DNA from: Beverwykella pulmonaria
Taxonomy: Eukaryota > Ascomycota > Dothideomycetes > Pleosporales > Melanommataceae
Length of the DNA stretch: 23,290 nucleotides
Reading direction: 5' to 3'
Assembly (NCBI GenBank): GCA_001599595.1
Contig: BCHH01000013.1
Span: 1,206,912-1,230,201, forward strand
The position numbers and the translations under genes were made by a program. Under the pieces are notes generated by a model. It saw only the letters and a list, made by a program, of their open reading frames with translations. It made no database searches and was not told where the DNA came from. The stretch's first letter is position 1. Every line of letters starts with the position of its first letter. Positions 1 through 9,200 of this stretch are shown in pieces.

Positions 1-390
1 AGCAGCAGCTTGACCACGGCCTCGTGCCCGTTCTCTGCCGCCCACGATAGCGGTGTCCGTCCATTGTTGTCCTTTGAGTCGACGTCAACCTTGCCTGTGT
101 CGAGCAACAGCTTGACCACGGCCTCGTGTCCGTTCTCTGCCGCCCACCATAGCGGTGTCCGCCCATAGATGTCCTTTGAGTCGACGTCAACCTTGCCCGT
201 GTCGAGCAGCAGCTTGACCACAGCCTCATGCCCGTTCCTTGCCGCCCACCATAGCGGTGTCCATCCATTGTTACCCTTTGAGTCGACGTCAACCTTGCCT
301 GTGTCGAGCAGCAGCTTGACCACGGCCTCGTGCCCGTTCTCTGCCGCCCACGATAGCGGTGTCCGTCCATTGCTAGCTTTTGAGTTGATT
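1..390 (-). repeat. 102-bp tandem repeats encoding 34-residue ankyrin units
   Basis: Copies begin at 1, 103, 205 and 307 with an exact 102-bp period; the array continues past the left edge. The unit reads, on the minus strand, [18 protein letters not shown] followed by [14 protein letters not shown] and a three-residue variable linker. That is the ankyrin signature (TPLxxAAxxGHxxVVxLLL). The copy at 1 and the copy at 307 are almost identical over the first 66 bases, while the two middle copies differ from them at a few sites. The copy at 307 loses similarity after about 385, where a more divergent ankyrin-like segment ([17 protein letters not shown]) lies upstream in the protein. Confidence 0.93.
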
Positions 391-3148
391 TCGTAATCCC
401 AGCTACTTTTATTATCTAGTAGGCTTGTCATTACCCACTCTAACCCAAAGTATGCTGCAACATGTACTCCAGTCATTTGCCTTGGTACGTATTGACTATA
501 GCCATTAAATCTTGTAGTAGCCATCATTGCCTGGGTAGCAGCAGAGACTTTAGCTCTGCTTCCTAACAGTTTGAGAATTTTATCGTTTTCTATCAATTCC
601 TTGTATGCATGATAACCCCAATACTTCGCCGCATAGTCATAAAGAGCATTCGTCCGTAATCGCTCCTCGAACACGTAATCAGTTCTACAGAATCCAGTTT
701 CAAAGACGTCAAATGATAGATATGTAACGCAGATATTCGTAATGTTAGTGTGGGCGTCAGGAAACCATGTCGTCCATTTTTTCTTAAAGTACTCCTGTGT
801 CGTATAGTGGACTAAGCGTATAATTCCACTTTGCTCATCAGCAGTGACCAATCCAGCGCATACAGACTGTATGAATTGAGTGCTTGGAAAATAGTCTTTA
901 TTCAACTTTGCTGTACCTGGCCTCACAGCAAGGGCGTGTCGAAGTTCAAATGTGGAAAGTGGCCTTTTGGCGTGGATAATCCATCCTAGAATGTGGTTGG
1001 CAAGGTCTCGAAGGCGACTTCCTTGATCATTGATTCTCTCCATCGCCTGGTCGTAAGTCTTGTTTAATCCATCTATTCCCTGAGCTAGATTTTGCAATAT
1101 TTCTTTAATGTCGCCCTTTGTCGGCTGTGCTCTAAGATTATTCATGTGTAATTGTGCGAGGAGAAACCTGAAATAAGAATTAGAATAGATCTCTACTATA
1201 CTAGATAGAAGGATTTGCATACATTCCATCAACAGATCCAACAACGTCTCTTCGAATACTGTCTCGAAGTTCGTCATCTAAAATGTCGGATTGAAGAAGT
1301 AACAACTGGCCATCTATATAGCTCTTTACATCATCCTCATTTGCACGAACATCGAGAGATAGGGTAGGGTCCAAAAACTTGGCAATCTCACTATTGATCC
1401 GAGAAGTAGCGAAGAGATTTGCCTTAGTCTTTCTTTGGAAGTTCAGGATTGCTGATAGGAACTTCTGGCGGTTGCCATCCGAATTATCACATTCATCGAG
1501 TGCATCGACGATAATGATGGTTCGTGAATATAGAGCAGCGACAAAGCTCAGCATTTCCAAGATCTCATCAAGTGATGGCTGGGTTCGTTGGCTTTTATGT
1601 AATTCGTAAAGTGACCTTATGTTTTCAGGCACAGATGTTTGCTTTTGGAGCAACTGCTTAAGAATACTTAAAAGTAAATCTTCAAGCCTTTGCTGCTGCT
1701 GCTGTCGGAAGTTGCAGTACAGATATGCAATGCTGACATCAAGATCGGCCCGAAATTTCGAGAAGAGGTGATCTATGACGATGGATGTGAGAATTGTCTT
1801 GCCAGCTCCTGGGATACCCGAGCAAAAGAGAGTTTGGTTTCTTTCGTTGAGCCATGTATTGAATTCCTTTGTGTATAGCAGCCATGCTCCCGTTCCTTCG
1901 TGTCGTCTCTTAATAAAGTCACTTTGTTGAGGGCCGTAGTCGATTGGCGTGAGCCAGTTGAGGATCTTCAGGCCTTCGTCTTCATCTATTATGGACTTGA
2001 TATGTGTGACATCTGTTCCAGTTTTGGATACGGTATCACAAACTGCACGTATTATTAATGCTTGCTGCTAGACCTACTTGAAATGACTAACCCTGGGTAA
2101 GTACATCTTTCGCTGTACGTTCTCCCTCAATATCACTTGGCTGTACATAGCCTAAAAGTTCTTTTGCGAATGCCGCTGCTACGGCCGCTGCATGCTCCTG
2201 CCAATCTTTGTTCTTGTGCGAGTCTGCGTAGTCGCAGATGCCTCGGATGACGATGCATGGAAAGTTGTCCATTAGTCCAGCTGCTTCCATTTCGATGCAG
2301 AGAACCTGACCACCAAGATCCTTGTTAAGTCTATCTCGGACCGTAGCGTCCTTGATGACCTGGTTGCCCGATGCGATCAAACCATAATGCACACGCATAC
2401 CTCTAGCCTTCCTTTTTACGGTTTTTGTCCTGTCGCAGAATTGACAGTTCTCTTCTCCCTCGTCTTCGTCGTCATCATCTGATGTGACAGTAGTGCTCTC
2501 GCTGACATGGCCGTAATCTGCTCTGAACCGCACATCCTCGAGAGAATCAGACCTTAGATACTTTGGTGCCAGTCTTGGCCACTTCTATTTCAGCTCTTCC
2601 AGATACTCGGGTATTTTAGGCCCACTCATCTCATGCTGGGTTTCCAGTTTTGCTAATGCTGTAAGCAGGGCGTTTGGTGGATTGTTCAGCGCGCCAATCC
2701 GTTTGAAGTTGCCATCCTTTTCCGCTTTGCCAAAATCCCACTGGACCACCCCGGGATACTGATCGGCTGGTGTGCTAACCACAACATCGCCGAGTCTAAC
2801 CTTGGGTAGAACACCACCGCCAATACCAACCATAAGGCCGACCTTGATGGACGGAAACGTGTCAATCATTCGAGTCGCAACAGTCGCCGCAGAATTGGTT
2901 CCAATCTTGCCTTTCGGCAGACAAGCTATGACGACGTTGTGCTTGCCGATGGCTCCCAAGGTGTATGTGTTATGGTCATTGGGTGGCTTGCGGAGATTCG
3001 GATGTGTTTGGTCCAGCATAGCCGTTGCCGCGGTCTGTTCCTTTGGCAGCGCGCATACCCATGCTACAGTGTAGTCTGCAATCTCCATCTCTCTCTCGCC
3101 GCACACAGGCCCTTCGTCATTCCCGATCTCTCTGTTTCTCGTCGACAT
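1..3148 (-). CDS. NLR-like protein, PNP-NACHT-ankyrin (3' partial, one in-frame stop)
   Basis: This is a fungal NOD-like receptor, a class tied to non-self recognition and regulated cell death. Exons read 3148-2092, 2042-1223 and 1167-1 on the minus strand, giving 1014 codons before the window edge. Residues about 28-330 form a nucleoside phosphorylase (PNP_UDP_1) domain, with [14 protein letters not shown] near the start and EMEAAGLM and [14 protein letters not shown] near its end. A NACHT NTPase follows, with Walker A GIPGAGKT (about 428-435) and Walker [10 protein letters not shown] (about 528-536). A winged-helix-like stretch ending [11 protein letters not shown] comes next, then ankyrin repeats from about 855. 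The start ATG at 3148 precedes the PNP domain by about 27 residues, as in this family. One TAG at codon 188 (2585-2587) interrupts the PNP domain, while the frame is open on both sides for more than 800 codons. The allele is therefore either a very young pseudogene, a sequencing error, or makes only a truncated product. A run of five Gln (CTG repeat near 1691-1704) lies just after the Walker A region. Confidence 0.82.
1168..1222 (-). other. Intron 2 of the NLR gene (55 nt)
   Basis: The donor is AT|GTATGC and the acceptor TTATTTCAG|G. Without splicing the frame ends at a TAG around 1201. With splicing it reads through the NACHT motif [10 protein letters not shown], with the ATG codon split across the junction, and stays open to base 1. 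Confidence 0.88.
2043..2091 (-). other. Intron 1 of the NLR gene (49 nt)
   Basis: The donor is CAGG|GTTAGT and the acceptor ACGTGCAG|TT. Splicing joins the end of the PNP domain (residue 352, VLTQ) to the linker before the NACHT domain in frame and removes the TAG at 2087-2089. Confidence 0.85.
2585..2587 (-). other. In-frame TAG inside the PNP domain
   Basis: The minus strand reads GAG CTG AAA TAG AAG TGG CCA. The flanking sense codons (YLEELK before, [10 protein letters not shown] after) belong to the same continuous domain. A CAG-to-TAG change would fit a CpA-to-TpA transition, but AAG or GAG ancestors are also possible. No GT-AG pair of normal size removes it without a frameshift. Confidence 0.85.
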
Positions 3149-4212
3149 CGTTGGACGTTTTGGCGTGGAGATTCTGTAGTTTCGGGTGGGATAGTAAGTG
3201 GTCTTCGATCGATAGATATCAACGGCTCTTTATGATCGATCGCCTTCGGTGGGCTGAATGTGAACTCGAGCGTATAATTAGGTTTGGTAGGGTTTGTTCG
3301 GTTGCAGGTCTCTCAGGTACGATTCGGTGTCCCTAGTTTGGCTGGAATGACATTAAGCACTCAGCATTTCAGGCAAAGCTAAGAGGTTGACGACATCTTG
3401 GCGAAATGGGGTAATACGTGAATAATACAAGATGGAAAGGGGAATAAAAGATGAGGTGGAGCTATCGCCAACCATCTGGCCTTTCAGGCTGAAGTCTAGG
3501 GGTTACAGCTCCGAGGCTTGGCTACAGCGCGACTACGGCCGTGAGCGCCACATCAACTATGTTAAACGAAAATGTTAAAGTTATGCACTAACCGGACCGA
3601 ACCTTAAGCGTAGAGCTGTTATTTAGTATGGGGAAAAGACCTTGACTGCTAGAGGGTGTTATAGGTGGTAGTGCGGGTTGCGCAATATTAGCTTGGGGCA
3701 CGGCAAGTGGGTACGCTAGTAGGTAGGGTGACCCGTTCCGGCCACATCCCTTGTGAGCTCCATCTATGATATCGAAGCACTCCTGTTGTACAGTTGCAAA
3801 CACATACCAAGGGTTGTGGCATATTTGTGGCTGGAGCGCCAAGGCTGGCATTTGCGAGCGATGGTGCTCCTGTACAGTAGACTGCTCGAGAGGGGAAGCC
3901 GGTTTTGCTAGTGACTGAATACCTGCAGGGAAAAGCGTGGCTTTGGCAAATCCTACAACACTGCACATGGCCTCTCAGGCACGCTTCGCAACATATTGGG
4001 CGATGTGAATAAAGCGCCGTTTTCCCAATCGCGAGGGCATTGCGAATGTATCTTCACGTGGTTCCTGCCTGACTAACCCAAAAAAGCAATGAGGGTAGCA
4101 AACAAGCTCTCTTGGCCGTGCCACAAAACGTCTCAGCCTTCTCGTCCCGCCAAATTAGCCTCACACATTTGCCACCTTCTTATCGACACCCGTACTCCGG
4201 AAGACTTTTAAA
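3149..4212. promoter_or_regulatory. Divergent intergenic region with an unresolved ORF
   Basis: This separates the minus-strand NLR start from the plus-strand gene at 4213, so it should hold both promoters. A CACGTG E-box lies at 4055-4060, about 155 bp before the plus-strand start. A minus-strand ORF of 126 codons (3968-3588) has no motif I recognise. It contains intron-like GTATTC and GTATGT donors, so a small spliced gene is possible but not supported. I see no RNA gene or transposon here. Confidence 0.5.
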
Positions 4213-5256
4213 ATGCTACCAGTGATAGGTAGCAGCGTGGAGGGAAGCCAGCATTGGCATCATCCTTGCTTCGCACTGCGCTCGTTGCGCATATACGAGG
4301 ATGATCATCTCAGCCTGAGCGAAAATGCGTCCCGCAACTGCAAACGCAACAATGGGGACGATATTGTTCCGACTTCCGAGTCGCCGAAGCTCCATAGCCA
4401 ATCTCCAAAGCCAGATCCCGAAGCAATCCCCCAACTTACTACGCACACCATCGTCATCAAAGAGGCTCAACCTCTGTGGCCTGGTAGAATCACCTTCTTC
4501 GATCTTCCGGGCGAAATCCGCAACGAAATCTACAGTCTCACACTTGACATGCACCAGGAGCGCGTCCCACTTAACTACGGAGGAGAATGGGACACCAACC
4601 TCCAGCTTTTGCAAACGTGCTCCCAAGTTCTTGATGAAGCTCGAAGCCTTCTGGCAAACATCACATATGCATACATTCCCATCATTCCAGTGATGAGCTG
4701 GAATTTAGAGGAGTCGACGTTTAGAAACAGTGTTCCACCGGAGATTGAGTCAACCATCAGGCAGGCGCTGGCAGAATTTACGAACGTGCATTTCCATGTC
4801 CACGTTAATAGTCTGGAAAAGGGTGTTTGCCCCAACGTATTCAAAAGCCTAGAGGACATCCTCGCCATTTTCATCGCGAACTCTGCACGTGTCTCCGCGA
4901 AGAACAAATTCAGGAAGCGCCACGCCATCGTCCATCTCGACAACTTCTTGTCCTTCTGGTCTAAGTCCGCCTACCAAATTGGCTACTACGAGAGACTCAT
5001 CAGCATTATGGCCAAAGACGTCAACACTATCTGGGACATTCGATTCTACGCCTCGAACTCAGACGAGTGGCTGGAGCTGGATCTGGCACACCTGAATGGA
5101 GCTTGCAAGAGGCACGGTCAGCCTCACTTTACCGAGATGAACGTCCAGGCAGAGGCATATGGCGGGTTCAAGTGGCAGCACGGAGACATACCAGCGGGTG
5201 TTACGACGAGGAGGACGCCCTACTCTGGGCTCTGGGCTGGTGATTGCCTTATGTAG
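4213..5256 (+). CDS. Hypothetical protein with F-box-like LPxEIRN motif, 347 aa
   Basis: This is a single-exon gene of unknown function. The first 90 residues are polar and low in order (DDHLSLSENASRNCKR, SESPKLHSQSPKPDPE). At about 92-110 comes ITFFDLPGEIRNEIYSLTL, the short F-box-like helix that opens many dothideomycete proteins of unknown role. It is followed by LLQTCSQVLDEARSLLANITY, the usual companion 'LLxTCxQxxxEA' segment. The C-terminal half (residues 170-300) is a mixed globular region with no motif I know. No signal peptide or membrane helix is evident. The ATG at 4213 is the first in frame, but translation could start later in the disordered part. F-box-type proteins often bind Skp1 in ubiquitin ligases, but that role is inference only. 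The gene is convergent with TRA1 and divergent from the NLR gene. Confidence 0.75.
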   Translation: MLPVIGSSVEGSQHWHHPCFALRSLRIYEDDHLSLSENASRNCKRNNGDDIVPTSESPKLHSQSPKPDPEAIPQLTTHTIVIKEAQPLWPGRITFFDLPGEIRNEIYSLTLDMHQERVPLNYGGEWDTNLQLLQTCSQVLDEARSLLANITYAYIPIIPVMSWNLEESTFRNSVPPEIESTIRQALAEFTNVHFHVHVNSLEKGVCPNVFKSLEDILAIFIANSARVSAKNKFRKRHAIVHLDNFLSFWSKSAYQIGYYERLISIMAKDVNTIWDIRFYASNSDEWLELDLAHLNGACKRHGQPHFTEMNVQAEAYGGFKWQHGDIPAGVTTRRTPYSGLWAGDCLM

Positions 5257-5433
5257 GATACGGGAGACGGAGAGTCCGTTGTCTGCGGCACGACTAGGCG
5301 TACATGACACTGGCGATTGGAATTGGCCAACTATCGGAATTGATGCTCAAGCATTTGATGAGTTGCATTTTCAGCAACGGGCCATTGGGTTGGTTGTATA
5401 TAGACAGCAGTAACTAAACGTTATTACAAATGA

Positions 5434-5476
5434 AAGGCACTACTGCGTGACAACACTGGGCGTAGTGTAGTGCCTT
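5434..5476 (+). repeat. 10-bp inverted repeat in the 3' flank of the hypothetical gene
   Basis: AAGGCACTAC (5434-5443) is the exact reverse complement of GTAGTGCCTT (5467-5476), with a 23-base loop. It lies about 180 bp after the stop codon at 5256, so the transcript's 3' UTR could fold into a hairpin. A remnant of a small inverted-repeat transposon is the alternative. Confidence 0.55.
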
Positions 5477-5592
5477 GTTTTCTCTCCTACTGATTGGCTA
5501 CTGTAATCACCTCATGTTTGTAGTTAGACACTTCAACGCTAATACTAGCCTTAGGTTTTCTCTTAATGCATTTTAACATCTTTTAATATTTT

Positions 5593-5620
5593 ACGTCATC
5601 ATTTACGTAAATAGACGTCA
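5593..5620. promoter_or_regulatory. Cluster of three ACGT-core (bZIP-like) sites
   Basis: ACGTCA (5593-5598), the palindrome TTACGTAA (5603-5610) and GACGTCA (5614-5620) lie within 28 bp. These resemble CREB/ATF-type bZIP sites. The two flanking protein genes both end toward this spot, so no obvious promoter is served. Confidence 0.3.
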
Positions 5621-6268
5621 CCCCTTCCTTCCACGTTCATATCAATCGATTCTCCAGAAAAACCCTTTAAACTAATACGAAACGACCTCTAGCAAAACGG
5701 CTAGGATCGACTGACTTGGAAAAATATAATAGTTCGCGGCGGAAATTGAGAACTTTCCCGAGGGGCAATGAGTTACCGCAGCTATGGAGATAGTGTTACG
5801 ATAATATGGTAGGGCAGCAGTATGCATGAACTGATAGAGCAAAATTCAGCCGTTGTGATACTGTTAGGATCTTAGATGAAGCTGACAAGATTCTTACCGT
5901 ACTTACAATATTGTGTGGATTTCCAATTTCCTTATTTGCTCCATTGTCAACAGGATCCGCACGCACACACAGACAAGCATACTTCGACTTAATCTCACCC
6001 AAACATACACACGTTATTTCCCGTTAACTTGAGTTGCCGGACGAGTCTCAAAAGCTCAGAGTCCACTGCATTCCTATCCTATTCCACGCCCATACGCCGA
6101 GCTAAAACAAGTAAACAAGCAAACCCTTTTGGCCACCCTAGATATAACCTACCGAACTCCACTTTGCCCCACCACTAAACAAATGAAATGCACATGAAAG
6201 ATCGCAAAGAAAAGAGAATCAGCAAGCACCGCACGACCCCCATATCTCACCCATACCTTCCCATAATA

Positions 6269-9200
6269 CTACAAATAAGCCATCCATAGCGGATCTGTCA
6301 ACGCCAACTTTTGCGGATGCACTGCCATAGCCACAAGATCCACCATCGTCTGATTAGCCGGCAAATTAGCCCCACCAGGCAAACTCCCAATACTCGTCGC
6401 CCTCTTCACGACCAAATCGCTATTCGTCTGCACGCTCTCCCTCAGCCCATCTGCCGTCAGCGGTTTCTGCTGGCTTGTAAACCAATGGTTCATCTCATCC
6501 CGCATGAAGATGGCGAGCTGCATTTCGAGTTCGCCCTCGGGTTCGATGAGACAGCGCGCTACGGTCATGACGGCGGATGCAAAAATGCCTTCGAGGTTGA
6601 GCGGGCCCATGAGGGTTTGGAGATTAGGCGTGAGCCGGAAGGGGACAGGCTCATTGTTGTGAAGAACAGGCTTGCCGACCGCCATGGAGGGAATGAGCTC
6701 GGAACCCCAGACACGGCCGCTGCTGCGCGAGATGCTGAGTTTGTGCGGGTAGCGCGTGTTCATGTGCATGACGTATGTCATGAAAGTAAGAGCCGCGAGC
6801 TGGTATGAAAAGGTGCGGCGGAAGAGCCAGAAGTCGGCGAAGTTGGGGTATGTGGCACGGAAGTAGTCGAGCATCACGGTCTGGGGAACGTATTTTTCTT
6901 GCACGGCGGCAAACGTTTCTAGGCGGATGCTGTTGGCGTGTTCGGGGTTCTTCTGCTGCGAATCGTTGGTATTTGATGTTGTGTCAGGAGACTCAGAAAG
7001 TCGACTTACCGGCTGTAGTGCTCTGAGTTTCTCAATGGTAAATAGCACAGGCTCATCCTTATTGAGACCATTTCTCCTACAGTAGTCCTCGAAAATACCC
7101 TGCATGTTGATGTACGATGCATCGTCCTGCACCATGCGCACACTTGGCGTAATTGGTACCATGAGCGGGAGATGGAACTGGAGATTCCGCCTACGACTCT
7201 CCTTCCGCTTGGACAAGATTCCGTTGAAGATCCTGAAGAGTTGCAGAATCCGCTCCTCCCTCCTCGAGCTTCTGGCAGCAGGGAATTGAATAGCAAAAGG
7301 GTGTATGCTACCATCATGACCGCGAATCTTGAGTCGACGATGGCAGATGCCAATGCCGCGTACCAGGTCAACATTAGGTAAGAAGCGTTCGATGCGGACA
7401 AAGTCGGAATTTTTGTCTCGGTGCTGCAGATATTGACCCGGAACTTCCACGTCATCGAACTTGAGGAAACGGAACTCGTTGAGCTGGTGTGTGAAGCTCT
7501 CCAATGGAGTAACGAGCTTCCTCCGATCAAGCCTCTCCTCGAACCGATTGCGCCAGATACGAAGCTTCTGTATATATTCGTACATGGTTGGTTTATGCGC
7601 GACAAAGTCGTATTCGAAAGCTTTGCGGATGTGCGGGGGGAGAACGGACTCAGCGAAGCGGGTGATATTTGCCTCGGTTGACGGCGGGAGACGGATTTCT
7701 TTTGCATAGAAGTTTGGCTGGCGACCGACATAGGACAGACCGTCGTTTAACAAAGCCACAATGAGCCTATACGCGTCCTCATCAGGCGGGCACTTGAAGT
7801 TCTTCTGGATCTGATCGAGCATAGTTTCCATGGAGAGGGCAAGCAGAGGGAAGGCAGTCTTGAGGATTTGGCTGATCTCCTCGACGTGATCCCATGGCCT
7901 TTTGATGGCGGGAGTGTTTGCATTCGGGGTACTGCTTTCATTCCCTTCAGCCTTGACGGTGCCATTGGGAGTACTATTCGCAGCCTTGACGTCCCCATTG
8001 GCAGACGTAGGACGATTACCGCTTGATGCTGAACCAGGTCGAGCGTCAGGAGACCCTTGCTTCTGAGCCGGAGAACCTTGCTGTTTCGCACGCGCGGCTT
8101 TCTCCCTGGCTTCTTTTTGCTCGTGAGTTTTCCTAAGCACAGCCATATCCTCCCTCGTTGTCCTGAGATGGCAGTAAAGCGCTTGGGGGTATGTCTTGGC
8201 CAATTTGGTGAGTATTTGTCGCGCAATTGCCCCTTCTGGTCGGGTCAAGCTGTTGAGCAGCTGCGGAACATAAGTAATCCAGTACCACGCGGGAGTATCG
8301 CCCTTGAATTCCTCAAATTTCTCGGCTAGTCGTCGCTCGGTATTGTCTAGACTAAGCAGCCACAGCACTCGTCCAAGCAGTTTCCTTGATTTGGCATTCT
8401 TGAACTGACTTGCAGCTTCGAGGTAGCAGCTCAGAGCAGCTTCAGCCTTATCCAGATTCGAAGGATCCTCCTTGAAGAGCATATCGTTGTAACGACCCCA
8501 CTCAGCCCAAGCTTTAGGAAGCTTGATGTCGAAGAATAGAGCACTACCGAAAGCATCATTCGCCTCTGTCTTCTGCCCAAGTTTCGCAAGGAACATGCCC
8601 TTGAGGGTGTAAAATTCTGCCTTCTGCTGAGCGCCAAAGTAGTTGAGGTTTGTATTATTGATAACATCTAGACCATTGTTGAGCTCCGAGCGATTCTGGT
8701 AGTGACATTTCGCCTGCTCGCGAAGCTTGAGGAACGCTTCCTGGATCTCGATGTTGGGTAGGGTGTATATACGACTAAGTTGCTGAATGCAGACATCAGG
8801 CAGATTATGCTTCCGTGCAACATGCGCAAATCTATTGATGATCCAGGCGGTTTCGTGATAACCCCGGTATGCGAAAGAGTTGCCACTGGCGTTATTCTGG
8901 TTTGGTGGAAGAAGCTGCAGATAGACACCGTTGATGAGATGGAAAATATGTTGGCGCCATGTGACCAGGTCTTGCCATGCGTTGATGTCATCCCAAAAGT
9001 TGGGCAAGCGGTCGCGCCACGTGCTGAGGAGTAGCTTGAGCTCCTGAGACTTGAGATCGAGATTAGCTTGGGTAGTCTGCGCAAGGCTCTGACAAATGAC
9101 ACTCGCGTCGTGCAGCTCAACTAGCTGTTGAAAATGTTGCAAGATTGGGATATGAGCTTGAGTGATGCGACGCGGTAGCTGATGCCATTTCCGAATAGAC

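Larger units (their letters stand above)
5257..6268. other. Convergent intergenic region (3' flanks)
   Basis: About 1 kb between the stop of the plus-strand hypothetical gene and the stop of TRA1. It is A+T richer than the genes, especially 5540-5660. It holds an inverted repeat (5434-5476) and a cluster of ACGT-core sites (5593-5620), described separately. A 68-codon minus-strand ORF at 5796-6002 has no motif and no coding character I can see. Confidence 0.6.

Noticed and set aside
169..396. 75-codon plus-strand ORF of Ser/Thr-rich repeats
   Set aside because: It is the reverse-strand reading of the 102-bp ankyrin repeats; the minus strand gives a proper ankyrin consensus.
2585..2625. A 41-nt intron (GTGGGC...AAATAG) that would remove the NLR stop
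   Set aside because: The donor is poor, the length is below the usual minimum, it would shift the frame, and it would delete conserved PNP residues.
2087..3148. Two separate PNP-like genes (3148-2585 and 2533-2087) plus a separate NACHT gene
   Set aside because: All parts lie in one frame or are joined by good introns and together make one known domain order. Only the TAG at 2585 separates the first two.
5796..6002. 68-codon minus-strand ORF between the hypothetical gene and TRA1
   Set aside because: It is short and motif-free, in A+T-rich intergenic sequence.
6311..6808. 165-codon plus-strand ORF opposite the TRA1 C-terminus
   Set aside because: It mirrors conserved TRA1 coding sequence and has no motif of its own. 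Many similar antisense ORFs run through the 11-kb exon.
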